From: an uncultured Flavobacteriaceae bacterium
Lineage (GTDB): Bacteria > Bacteroidota > Bacteroidia > Flavobacteriales > Flavobacteriaceae
DNA length: 64,000 bases
Direction of reading: 5' to 3'
Assembly (NCBI GenBank): GCA_947500435.1
Contig: CANMRV010000001.1
Coordinates: 434,001-498,000 of the forward strand
Shown: positions 54,907 to 63,028 of the stretch, piece after piece
Position numbering within the stretch: the first letter of the stretch is position 1
How the letters are laid out: each line of letters begins with the position of its first letter
Program-made: the position numbers and the translations under genes
Notes under the pieces: generated by a model
Database searches by the model: none
What the model was told of the DNA's origin: nothing
What the model saw: the letters and a program-made list of their open reading frames with translations, nothing else

Positions 54907-55967
54907 TTGCGCAGCAGCATGAGGCTATGGTTTTCTCCTCGATACTGATTGTAAATTAATATTGTTCGGGGGTTTGATACTTCTATTTCATTCAATTTCA
55001 CTACTTCAGGAATGGTCTGCGTCTTAAGGATTTTAGCGCTCAACCAAAAAGCAAAACCTGAAGCCGTATCAAATTCAGTTGACAAATGTTTGTAGTACGC
55101 CTGAGGCCTATCTTTGAAAAGACCGGTGCTTAGGTTTTCATAATATCCATCGAAATCGACATCCCCATTATTCCCAAGAATAACCAAATCAAGGTCCTCG
55201 ATAGTCATATGATTCTCTTCTAAAAAGGCTTCTATTTTATTTGGAATATTTTCTTGAGCGATACTATTGTAAGTTTCAATCGCAACCAATTCCGCATAGG
55301 TAGATTCTTGTTTTTCATTAGATAGCACAAAAAAATGAGCCCCTTCTCCCATTACGGAACCTTTGGTATTCACTGTCAATAGTCTTGTGGAATCCGCAGG
55401 CTCCGATTTGATATGACCAATTAGTCGATGTGTATCTACATGGTATTTCACCATTTCATCAACTCCGCCGACCAATATGTTTTTGGCTTCATCATTCTCC
55501 AACTGCATTTTGGCATCAATAAGGCATGATTCAAAGGAAACTGCCGCATGTACATAAGTAAAATTATAGCCTTTGCAACTGATGCCCAAGGCGATTTGCC
55601 CAGAAACGGTGTTATGAGAGGACTGAATAAAGCGAGTGGGTGTCAAAAACTGTTCATCGTTGTCTATAATATCACGGACGAATTTTACGGAATCACCAAT
55701 ACAGCCTAATCCTGTGCCGACTATGATAGCATCTACATTTTCAAGTCCTGCTTCTTGCAAAGCAGTTTGAGAACTTACAGTGCTCATCTTGATTCCCTTT
55801 GCCATTCTACGAGCTTGCGTAGGTGGAATGTAAGCTTTGTAATCAGGATTGACCACACTTGCCACAGTATCGTTATACGTAGTTATCTCATTCAAAAACT
55901 CTGAATTATCAAAGGTTTTCTGAACAGAAACCGAACCTACGCTATTTATATATACAGATTTGCTCAT
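54900..55967 (-). CDS. Ketosynthase-like chain-length factor, catalytic residues absent (pigment cluster)
   Basis: The 355-residue protein has the thiolase fold of ketosynthases, but the active-site region reads YVHAAVSFESCLIDA with Val143 where the nucleophilic Cys belongs. The NAHGTxT motif is replaced by GNNGDVDFDGYY, and the GHT motif by KHLSTEFDTASG. This is the state of chain-length factors, which pair with an active ketosynthase to set product length. The partner is the gene directly upstream, joined by an ATGA overlap. Confidence 0.88.
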   Translation of the reverse strand: MSKSVYINSVGSVSVQKTFDNSEFLNEITTYNDTVASVVNPDYKAYIPPTQARRMAKGIKMSTVSSQTALQEAGLENVDAIIVGTGLGCIGDSVKFVRDIIDNDEQFLTPTRFIQSSHNTVSGQIALGISCKGYNFTYVHAAVSFESCLIDAKMQLENDEAKNILVGGVDEMVKYHVDTHRLIGHIKSEPADSTRLLTVNTKGSVMGEGAHFFVLSNEKQESTYAELVAIETYNSIAQENIPNKIEAFLEENHMTIEDLDLVILGNNGDVDFDGYYENLSTGLFKDRPQAYYKHLSTEFDTASGFAFWLSAKILKTQTIPEVVKLNEIEVSNPRTILIYNQYRGENHSLMLLRKC

Positions 55968-57166
55968 GCTTCCTTAGAAATTATAAGCGTTGAACAATTT
56001 CCTCCAAAGCCGAATGAATTCGAAAGTACATAGTTGAGCTCCTTTTCCTTGACTTCCGTTTGCGGAAGCAAATCAAATTCCTTCATAGGAGTTTTGAAAT
56101 TCAGATTAGGGTAAACACGATTATTTTGCAAAGCTAAAACGGAGTATATCGCCTCAACGCCTCCGGCAACTGCTAGGGTATGACCGGTGAATGCCTTTGT
56201 AGAGCTAAATTCTGGTACTTTTCCTTCGTCAAATACCCGTTGCAGGGCTCTGCCTTCTGATAAATCATTATTAGGAGTTGCTGTACCATGCGCATTGACA
56301 TAATCAATCTGTTCAGGTTCCAATCCTGCAACTTTTAAAGCTTTCTCCATAGCCAAAACAGCTCCGTCACCATTTTCGGAAGAGGCTGTTTGATGAAAGG
56401 CATCGTTGGAATTTCCATAGCCTTTTACATATGCTAAAACCTTCCGATTTTTTTCTCCTACAATTTTGTCTGACTCTAAAACTAAGAAAGCCCCTGCTTC
56501 TCCTAAATTCAAACCTTTTCTATTTTCATCAAAAGGAGTGTTGTAGGTGTCGGAGAGAATCATCAAAGTTTTGAATCCGTTGATAGTGAATTTTGAAAGG
56601 GCATCAGTTCCACCGACGATAGCCCGGTCTAATTTTCCGGACTTTATCATCCGAGCACCAAGCATTATGGCGTTTGCAGCGGAAGAGCACGCCGTACTAA
56701 TGGTAGTCATAAAACTTTCCTTCAAGCCAATAGCATCCGCAATTTTTTTGGTGGAATCTCCTGCGTGGAGTCCGTTAATATGCTGCCAATGCTCATTGCT
56801 TTCGAAATATTCGTGGAAATACTGTTCCGATTTGTCCATGCCACCTACAGTGGTACTTGAAATCAATCCGGTTTTGTAATCATTGATGTCTGAAATGCCC
56901 GCCTGAACAAGTGCTTCTTTTGCTGCGATGATTCCTAAAATGGGCGAACGTGAAAAGCTATTTTGAGAAAGGCCTAGTTGCGCTTCAAATTCAGCATTGG
57001 TGGTTTTAATCTCGCCCACCATAATCTCATCAGCGTGGATGGTTTCGATATGGGATATTTTAGAAATACCCGCTTTCCCAGAAATAAGCGAGTTATAGTT
57101 TTCTTGAACATTGTTTCCAATGGCAGAAATAATACCCATACCCGTAATTGCAACGCCTTTGCTCAT
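55964..57166 (-). CDS. Beta-ketoacyl-ACP synthase II-type (pigment cluster)
   Basis: The 400-residue protein starts at ATG 57166 (an upstream in-frame ATG at 57214 adds a poor leader). It has the complete Cys-His-His set: Cys160 in STACSSAANAIM, His293 in NAHGTATPNNDLSEG, Lys324 and His329 in STKAFTGHTLAVAGG. It should condense malonyl-ACP onto the growing polyene with the chain-length-factor partner. An 18-bp hairpin and a possible -10 box lie between it and the upstream ACP gene. Confidence 0.92.
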   Translation of the reverse strand: MSKGVAITGMGIISAIGNNVQENYNSLISGKAGISKISHIETIHADEIMVGEIKTTNAEFEAQLGLSQNSFSRSPILGIIAAKEALVQAGISDINDYKTGLISSTTVGGMDKSEQYFHEYFESNEHWQHINGLHAGDSTKKIADAIGLKESFMTTISTACSSAANAIMLGARMIKSGKLDRAIVGGTDALSKFTINGFKTLMILSDTYNTPFDENRKGLNLGEAGAFLVLESDKIVGEKNRKVLAYVKGYGNSNDAFHQTASSENGDGAVLAMEKALKVAGLEPEQIDYVNAHGTATPNNDLSEGRALQRVFDEGKVPEFSSTKAFTGHTLAVAGGVEAIYSVLALQNNRVYPNLNFKTPMKEFDLLPQTEVKEKELNYVLSNSFGFGGNCSTLIISKEA

Positions 57167-57196
57167 TAATTTTTTGGCTGAATTGAAATCTCTATT

Positions 57197-57204
57197 CAAA
57201 AATA
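57197..57204 (-). promoter_or_regulatory. Candidate -10 box before the KS-CLF genes
   Basis: The minus strand reads TATTTTTG, an exact TAnnTTTG match, 31-38 nt upstream of ATG 57166 and downstream of the strong hairpin. No good TTG is found at -35, so the promoter would be weak or activator dependent. Confidence 0.4.
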
Positions 57205-57233
57205 CGAATATCAAGGAGGATTTAAAGGGAAAA

Positions 57234-57273
57234 TTAAAAGGGATGTTCCGCTATTGCGGAACATCCCTTTTAA
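57234..57273 (-). terminator. Strong hairpin between the ACP and ketosynthase genes
   Basis: TTAAAAGGGATGTTCCGC (57234-57251) and GCGGAACATCCCTTTTAA (57256-57273) are perfect 18-bp inverted arms around a 4-nt loop. It lies 17 nt after the ACP stop. The minus strand ends in CCCTTTTAATTTTC, so it can act as an intrinsic terminator or attenuator, or as an RNA-stabilising stem. Confidence 0.75.
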
Positions 57274-57290
57274 AATCTTTGGAAGTAATT

Positions 57291-57548
57291 TTATCTACTA
57301 CGATGCTCCTCAATATAGGTAGCCATTGAATCTATGGATTCAAAAATGGTTCTCCCTTGTTTGGGGTCTGCCAACTTGATGCCGTAATCTTTATCTAGCA
57401 TCACAATAAGTTCTAATGCGTCAATAGAATCAAGACCTAATCCTTCTCCAAAAAGTGGGTCAGTATCGGCAATTTCTTCAATAGCAATATCTTCTAAGTT
57501 CAATTGCTCTATTATTTTTTCCTTTAATTCTAATTTCAATTCGCTCAT
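57291..57548 (-). CDS. Acyl carrier protein (pigment cluster)
   Basis: The 85-residue acidic protein has the phosphopantetheine site GEGLGLDSIDALELIVMLD (Ser in DSI), the normal four-helix ACP size and no extra domain. It carries the aryl-polyene intermediates between the ketosynthases, dehydratase and thioesterase. It is followed by a strong hairpin, which may allow higher ACP expression than of the downstream genes. A 167-nt gap separates it from the half-size ketosynthase-like gene upstream. Confidence 0.93.
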   Translation of the reverse strand: MSELKLELKEKIIEQLNLEDIAIEEIADTDPLFGEGLGLDSIDALELIVMLDKDYGIKLADPKQGRTIFESIDSMATYIEEHRSR

Positions 57549-57715
57549 TGGGTATTGTTTTCTATTAAATCTTTCTTAGCCGGCCCAAGCCATGTTCTTT
57601 TTTGCCATCTCTGTGTTAAAAAATGATTCCGTAGCTACTGCTATGCAAGATTTTTTTGTCTTGACCTGACAAAAAATAACTGCGGCTTAACCGACACAAA
57701 AGATTTAACACAAAA

Positions 57716-58300
57716 CTAATATAAACGGTTTATTTCGGCTATGGAATGTACAAAAGTACCTTTCTTAGCAACAACGTACAAAAATGCATCATATTTTCCA
57801 TCGTCAAAATTTACCCAGCCACAAAGTACCTTTTCTGACTTTTCCTCATCCAATAAACTATTGGCATAGGTGTGCAGAGCTTCCGCATTGAAACTATCAA
57901 AAACAAAAAAACTGTTTTCTGAATAAAGTTGATGTTTGATACTGATTTCGCCCAAACAAATGTTGGGAAGGGTATAAACGAATACAGCAGGACTAGGATA
58001 ATCTTTAATCGATTCCTGATGCTTCCGGTCAGTGTCAAGGCTTGCTGCTTTATTTGAAAGTACTAAACCAATGTTCTTTTCGGTTTCTTCTACTAGTAAA
58101 GTATCGGCAGCTATGAAAGCCAACTTACTTAGACTATCCATTTTGAAAAATTTGGAGTAATCTATTTTAAGATGTTTGTAAACGGCCTTTATAAATTCTG
58201 AAAAACTATCAGCATCATCCTTGTATAAGGAATTTCCGTTAAGCGAAATATCATTATTTCTGATATGACAATAGCTTTGTATGTGGTAGTCGTTTTTCAA
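57716..58300 (-). CDS. Half-size thiolase-fold protein (ketosynthase N-terminal-like, pigment cluster)
   Basis: The 194-residue protein begins at TTG 58300, 6 nt after the methyltransferase stop. LSKLAFIAADTLL, NIGLVLSNKAASLDTDRKHQ and FVYTLPNICLGEISIKHQLY match the N-terminal half of beta-ketoacyl synthases, but the Cys nucleophile is absent (ENSFFVFDSFNAEAL takes its place) and there is no C-terminal half. Comparable short proteins are annotated in flexirubin clusters. It may stabilise or replace part of another ketosynthase dimer. Confidence 0.78.
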   Translation of the reverse strand: MKNDYHIQSYCHIRNNDISLNGNSLYKDDADSFSEFIKAVYKHLKIDYSKFFKMDSLSKLAFIAADTLLVEETEKNIGLVLSNKAASLDTDRKHQESIKDYPSPAVFVYTLPNICLGEISIKHQLYSENSFFVFDSFNAEALHTYANSLLDEEKSEKVLCGWVNFDDGKYDAFLYVVAKKGTFVHSIAEINRLY

Positions 58301-58306
58301 GAGGAG

Positions 58307-59368
58307 TTACTTCTTTTTGCAAACAAACATTGTATGGAATTCGCCCACTTTGTTATCAGCTTCGAGAGTCATGCCAGCTTCTTCAACTAAAGTTTTGAAC
58401 TCTTCAGAGGTGTACATCTTGCTATTTCCGTTCGCCAATGCTGTAAAGTACAAAGAAGTCGCCTCAAGGGTTAGTTTCGCACTGCCAAATTTCTGGCGGT
58501 CGGTGTAGGTTTCTATGATAATCAGTTCTGTCTCTGCATCCATCGCACTTACGGCGACCTTTAAAATTTTAAGAATCTCTTCTTTTGAGAAGCAGTCTAA
58601 AAACTGACTCATCCAAATCGTATCAGCACCAGCAGGGATTGTTGGATTTTCAGATAACCAGTCAATTTCCGTACCCGAAATTCGATTTTCATAACCTTTG
58701 TTCCTTGCATTTTCTAAGGCTTTTGACAACTGTCCAGGTAAATCAAAAATATGAACAGCTACATCATCGTCATATGCACAGCATAAGTTGGCAAATTTCC
58801 CTGTATTTCCTCCGATATCATAGAGAAGTTTGGGTTTCTTTTTGAAAACCGTTTCCAAAGCTTCCTCGAATATTTCATCAGAATAGTAGTGGTCGAAATC
58901 AAACCAAGACTTTTGCTCTTTCGAGGTCAGTTGGGATAAACCTTCATAAATCGTTGGCCAATCGCCCAGTTCTTTAAGCCCAGAAGGCTTGCCGGTTTCA
59001 ATAGCTTCTTGCAAATGGTATAAACCTTGGTAGCAAATATCTTGAGTGAAATTGATATTGGCAGAGGTCATTTGATTGTAGCTAAGAAAATAACCTATTT
59101 TGGTAAGTTCGTATTTATTTGCGTCGTCTTTACTTACAATATCAGCGCTTTCAGCAATCTCCAAAAGTACCCCGAGTCCGTATTCACTTACTGAAGTTTC
59201 CTTTGAAATCTCTTGAATCGTTACGCCACCTTTGGCATTATTCTCAAAGATAAAATCAAGCACGCCTAAATTTCGAAGTGATACTGTGGTCTGAAAAACA
59301 AATGGGGCGAAGGCAATTTTTTGAGCTTCTTGCAATGCGTCAAAGGCCTTCATTGGTTTTTTTGACAT
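58307..59368 (-). CDS. SAM-dependent O-methyltransferase-like enzyme (pigment cluster)
   Basis: The 353-residue protein has an N-terminal winged-helix dimerisation domain (FQTTVSLRNLGVLDFIFEN, then VTIQEISKETSVSEYGLGVL) and a Rossmann SAM domain with LLYDIGGNTGKFANLCCAYD and HIFDLPGQLSKALENA, of the O-methyltransferase family 2 layout. The motif WMSQFLDCFSKEEI is typical of the post-motif region. It probably methylates the aromatic head group or a polyene end. It ends 6 nt before the half-ketosynthase gene. Confidence 0.88.
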   Translation of the reverse strand: MSKKPMKAFDALQEAQKIAFAPFVFQTTVSLRNLGVLDFIFENNAKGGVTIQEISKETSVSEYGLGVLLEIAESADIVSKDDANKYELTKIGYFLSYNQMTSANINFTQDICYQGLYHLQEAIETGKPSGLKELGDWPTIYEGLSQLTSKEQKSWFDFDHYYSDEIFEEALETVFKKKPKLLYDIGGNTGKFANLCCAYDDDVAVHIFDLPGQLSKALENARNKGYENRISGTEIDWLSENPTIPAGADTIWMSQFLDCFSKEEILKILKVAVSAMDAETELIIIETYTDRQKFGSAKLTLEATSLYFTALANGNSKMYTSEEFKTLVEEAGMTLEADNKVGEFHTMFVCKKK

Positions 59369-59417
59369 TCTACTTTCCTTAATTCTCTACAATTTTTTGC
59401 TGCGCGAATTTAAGAAG

Positions 59418-60566
59418 TTATTCGCTAACTTTTTGAAAAATGGCCGCTGTATTACAACCCCCAAAGCCAGAGGCCGTTTTTAAAAAGGTACTGATTTCTT
59501 TTCGGGTCGTAGTTTCAATAATATGCAAAGGCGCTGAAACACCGAGTTCTTGAAAACCAAGTGAGGCGAACAAAGTGTTTTGATTTAACGAATGCATACC
59601 GATAATAGTCTCTAATAATCCAGAAGCGCCAAGGGTGTGTCCGAAATATCCTTTCAAACTGTTTAGGGGAGTGTTCTGTAAACCAGACCGATTGAATGCA
59701 ATGGCCTCCATTTCATCATTGAAATTGGTAGCAGTACCGTGAGCGGAAATATAGTCGATGTCTTCGGGATTTACTTTTGCTTGTTTCAGAGCGGATTCTA
59801 CGCTTCGATGTAAACCTTCACCAGTTCTAGAAGGACCTGATATATGGTTGGCATCGTTGCAGGATGCTTCACCAAGTATAACAACCGATTCGTCAACTAA
59901 TTTTGTTGAATCTCTGGTGACAAGAACACTTGCGGCGACTTCTCCGATGTTAATTCCAGTTCTGGTTTTACAATAAGGGCGGCATGGTTCGTTGCTCAAT
60001 GCTTGGAATGCGTTGAAACCTGAAAGAATAAATTCGGTTACCAAATCACCCCCAATAACAAAAACATGGTCAAAGGTGTTTTGATTGATAAATCGTTTGG
60101 CAACAGTTACGGCTAGTACTCCTGAAACACAGGCATTGGATAAGACAATAGCATCATTTTGAAATCCGAAAAAGGATTTGATTTTTTCTCCAAGGGATGC
60201 TAAATAAGCACGTTCTTCAGGAAAATCACTTCCATTTTCTAACACATCAATATTTCCTTTGGTTGTGGAAATTATGAGTCCGACACGTTGGTTTATTTTG
60301 AGGCCAGACTGCTTAATGGTTTCTGCCAATGAGACCAAAAGCATCTTTTCAAGTCGTGTATGTTTTTCTTTGGGATGCAGTTCTTGATATTTTCCTTCAA
60401 GTTTGTCTTGCGGAATTCGAGATGAATAAAAAGGGTTTGGGAGAACGTTTTTATCATCAATCAATTGCAATCCGGGAACCTCATTGCTTATATTTTGGAT
60501 GGCTGAAGCAGTATCAAACCCATAGGAAGAAACTATGTTGTTGTATGAGAGGTAGACTTTACTCAT
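59418..60566 (-). CDS. Beta-ketoacyl-ACP synthase I/II-type (pigment cluster)
   Basis: The 382-residue protein has a complete Cys-His-His set: Cys146 in LSNACVSGVLAV, His276 in SAHGTATNFNDEMEA, Lys305 and His310 in LKGYFGHTLGASGLLE. It is the second active ketosynthase of the cluster and may do the starter condensation or build the other acyl chain. It overlaps the thioesterase gene by 8 nt. Confidence 0.92.
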   Translation of the reverse strand: MSKVYLSYNNIVSSYGFDTASAIQNISNEVPGLQLIDDKNVLPNPFYSSRIPQDKLEGKYQELHPKEKHTRLEKMLLVSLAETIKQSGLKINQRVGLIISTTKGNIDVLENGSDFPEERAYLASLGEKIKSFFGFQNDAIVLSNACVSGVLAVTVAKRFINQNTFDHVFVIGGDLVTEFILSGFNAFQALSNEPCRPYCKTRTGINIGEVAASVLVTRDSTKLVDESVVILGEASCNDANHISGPSRTGEGLHRSVESALKQAKVNPEDIDYISAHGTATNFNDEMEAIAFNRSGLQNTPLNSLKGYFGHTLGASGLLETIIGMHSLNQNTLFASLGFQELGVSAPLHIIETTTRKEISTFLKTASGFGGCNTAAIFQKVSE

Positions 60567-60984
60567 CTAGAAGTCCTACTTTTTGTTTCCATTCCCTAAA
60601 GAATTCAGGGATTTCTAACGACATTTCTCCAAAGAGTTCTACAAAGACCTGAACGGTTTCGCCAGTACAAACGACTTTCCCTTCGGGATTTAAAATCTCA
60701 TATTTGAAAAGCATTTTGGCAGCGGCAGAATCGACGTAAGTCGTTTTAATAGTAGCCACATCACCATACTTCAAAGGTAGTTTGTGCTCACAAACTGACT
60801 TAACAATGGGCGTGGAAAATTTATGTTTTTCTTGGTCTAGATACGAGATGCCGTGATGACGACCAAAAGCCTCGCGACCATCTTCAAAATACTGAATATA
60901 ATTGCCATGCCAGACGATTCCTAAGGGGTCACATTCCGTAAATCGAACTCGAACGTCACTTGTAAAACTAATTTCCTTCTTCAT
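60559..60984 (-). CDS. Acyl-CoA/ACP thioesterase, 4-hydroxybenzoyl-CoA thioesterase-like (pigment cluster)
   Basis: The 141-residue hotdog protein shows VRFTECDPLGIVWHGNYIQY with the Asp of the 4HBT active site and FEDGREAFGRHHGISYLD. It should release a polyene acid from ACP or hydrolyse an aryl-CoA side product. It sits 2 nt after the ABC permease gene and overlaps the ketosynthase gene. Confidence 0.9.
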   Translation of the reverse strand: MKKEISFTSDVRVRFTECDPLGIVWHGNYIQYFEDGREAFGRHHGISYLDQEKHKFSTPIVKSVCEHKLPLKYGDVATIKTTYVDSAAAKMLFKYEILNPEGKVVCTGETVQVFVELFGEMSLEIPEFFREWKQKVGLLDE

Positions 60985-60986
60985 TA

Positions 60987-62255
60987 TTAAACGGCATTTT
61001 TTCTTTCATTGTAAACAATAGCTATTGCAGCTGTTGCGACAAAGAACAAAAATAACAAGGATATCTCAGGAAGGAGTTCACTAAGCCCAACATTCCTTAA
61101 AAAAACATCGTAAAAGGCTTCAAGCCCCCAATTCATCGGAGATAATTTTGAGAGCGTCTGCATAAAACTAGGCATTGCAAATACGGGAACCCAAACACCA
61201 CCGAGTGCTGCTAGAATAACAATGAAAGTGGCTCCAAATGGTGCAGATTGTTCCTGAGATTTGGCAATAGTGCCCAATAGAAGACCAAGGCCGATAGCTG
61301 CTAAACCTGCAAAAAATGCCACTACAAATAGCATCGGAACCTTTCCGGCAACATCTAATTTTGGCAATCCAATATTAGGGAATAGGTATACACCAATGAG
61401 TAACATCAATCCGAATTGAAGTAAGGAAACACAAAGGTAAACCAGCGTTTTTCCACCTAAAACGGTTGCATAGGAAATAGGATTTGTACGTAATCGAACA
61501 AAGGTACCTTGGTTCTTTTCTTTAACCATATTTATGGACAAGGGAAGGATGATAAAGAAGATGGCAAAAAGCGCCCAAGCTGGAATATTGTGCTGGGTAG
61601 AATTTGGAATCACCGCTTTTTCGCTATCTTCAGGACCGATTTCCTTGAAAGTGATAAAACTTTCAGTATCAAAGATAATTTCGGAGGGGTCATCGGTAAC
61701 TTGCTCCTGAAATGCCTTATAAATACTTTGAGTCTCGACCTTGGCAATCATTTGGTCGATGCCATTTTTAATGGAGCTCTTAAAAGTATATTGGGTAGCA
61801 GGGTCAAAATAAAGTCTAACTTCCTTAGGCGAGAGAATTGTTTTTGGAGGGGCAATACTATCTTCTTCCAAACCGAACTTGGCAAGCATGCCCGTTACAT
61901 TTTCATTTACTTTTTTAGCTAAATCTTTTGAAAGATTTTCAGGAATTACAATTGCCAATTGAAAATCTCCTTTATTAACCAATGAAGCCGCTTCGGTTTC
62001 GGAAGTTTCTTCAATGAGTTCTAAAGTGTTTGATTCGGTCAAGCCTTGGTAAATTGTTTTGGCGATATCACCTTGGTCTTGATCCACCCAAAGCACTGGA
62101 ATTTTAGTTTCTTTAAGTGTTTTGAAAGTTCCGTCTTGAATAATTGTTATGGTAATAACCAATAAAAGCGGCATCAAGAACAAAACGGCCAATCCACCTA
62201 AGTCCCGTGTGAGCAGTAAAAACTCTTTATATGTTGAAGCCCAAAGTTTATGCAT
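60987..62255 (-). CDS. ABC-2 type export permease (pigment cluster)
   Basis: The 422-residue protein has one N-terminal membrane helix (about residues 20-40), a large extracytoplasmic domain (residues 45-225) and five or six helices in the C-terminal half, with NMVKEKNQGTFVRLRTNPIS and LAALGGVWVPVFAMPSFM, as in YhhJ/DrrB-like ABC-2 exporters. It overlaps the ATPase gene by 8 nt and would export a hydrophobic cargo such as the pigment or its lipid. Confidence 0.9.
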   Translation of the reverse strand: MHKLWASTYKEFLLLTRDLGGLAVLFLMPLLLVITITIIQDGTFKTLKETKIPVLWVDQDQGDIAKTIYQGLTESNTLELIEETSETEAASLVNKGDFQLAIVIPENLSKDLAKKVNENVTGMLAKFGLEEDSIAPPKTILSPKEVRLYFDPATQYTFKSSIKNGIDQMIAKVETQSIYKAFQEQVTDDPSEIIFDTESFITFKEIGPEDSEKAVIPNSTQHNIPAWALFAIFFIILPLSINMVKEKNQGTFVRLRTNPISYATVLGGKTLVYLCVSLLQFGLMLLIGVYLFPNIGLPKLDVAGKVPMLFVVAFFAGLAAIGLGLLLGTIAKSQEQSAPFGATFIVILAALGGVWVPVFAMPSFMQTLSKLSPMNWGLEAFYDVFLRNVGLSELLPEISLLFLFFVATAAIAIVYNERKNAV

Positions 62256-62991
62256 GGTCGCGAAGGGCTTTTCCGGTGATGGCTAAAAATACGTCTTCCA
62301 GATTTCTAGCATCTTCAAAGGATGAAACCAAATCTTTGGGTTTTCCTTTGGTAATGATTTTTCCGTTGTCAATGATAGCAACCCTGGAGCAAAAATCTTC
62401 TGCTTCATTCAAATGGTGGGAGGTATAAATCATAGTTGTACCCGCTGCATTCAGTTGTTTCAAATGTTCAATGATCACATTTTTCGACTGTACATCAACA
62501 CCCACAGTAGGTTCGTCCAAGAACAAAACTTTGGGTTCATGAAGAATACTTGCGATAAGATTGATACGCCGTTTCATCCCTCCTGAAAATGTACTAATCT
62601 TTTTATTTGCGAAATTGGATAAGCCCAGGGTTTCAAGAAGTTCGTGAATCTTTTCCTTTAAAGCTTTTCCTTTAAGGTTATATGTGCTTCCAAAATAGGA
62701 GAGGTTTTCAAAAGCTGTTAAAGAGGGGTAGAGTGCATATTCCTGTGGAACGATTCCGATTAGTTGTTTGAGTTCCTTTTTGTTTTCTTGATAAGTGAGT
62801 CCATTAATCGAGAAGGAGCCTGAGGTAGGTTTTATCAATGAACTGAGCATCGAAATCAAAGTGGTCTTACCAGCTCCGTTAGGACCTAATAATCCAAAAA
62901 TCTCTTTTTCATCAATGTTCAAATCCAACTCAGATACCGAAAAGCCTTCGGCGCCTTTGTACTTTTTTGAAAGTTGATTGATTTGAATCAT
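62248..62991 (-). CDS. ABC transporter ATP-binding protein (pigment cluster)
   Basis: The 247-residue ATPase shows Walker A GPNGAGKTTLISML, the signature TFSGGMKRRINL, Walker B VLFLDEPTVGVD and switch His in TSHHLNEAEDF. It drives the ABC-2 permease encoded directly downstream. Domain length is normal and no transmembrane part is attached. Confidence 0.94.
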   Translation of the reverse strand: MIQINQLSKKYKGAEGFSVSELDLNIDEKEIFGLLGPNGAGKTTLISMLSSLIKPTSGSFSINGLTYQENKKELKQLIGIVPQEYALYPSLTAFENLSYFGSTYNLKGKALKEKIHELLETLGLSNFANKKISTFSGGMKRRINLIASILHEPKVLFLDEPTVGVDVQSKNVIIEHLKQLNAAGTTMIYTSHHLNEAEDFCSRVAIIDNGKIITKGKPKDLVSSFEDARNLEDVFLAITGKALRDHA

Positions 62992-63005
62992 TTGTACCCT
63001 CTGAA

Positions 63006-63019
63006 TCCCCTAGAGGGGA
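63006..63019. repeat. Short palindromic element between the BtrH-like and ABC genes
   Basis: TCCCCTAGAGGGGA is a near-perfect palindrome 17 nt upstream of the ABC ATPase gene, next to a second AGAGGG copy. Elements of the CCCCTCTAGGGG kind recur in many flavobacterial genomes as small repeats. With the T tract on the plus strand it could also terminate plus-strand transcripts, though no plus gene is present. Confidence 0.35.
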
Positions 63020-63028
63020 CTTTTGTTT

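Noticed and set aside
57214..57221. AGGAGG-like sequence upstream of plus-strand bases near 57221
   Set aside because: It is on the plus strand where no gene follows; flavobacteria also rarely use strong Shine-Dalgarno sites.
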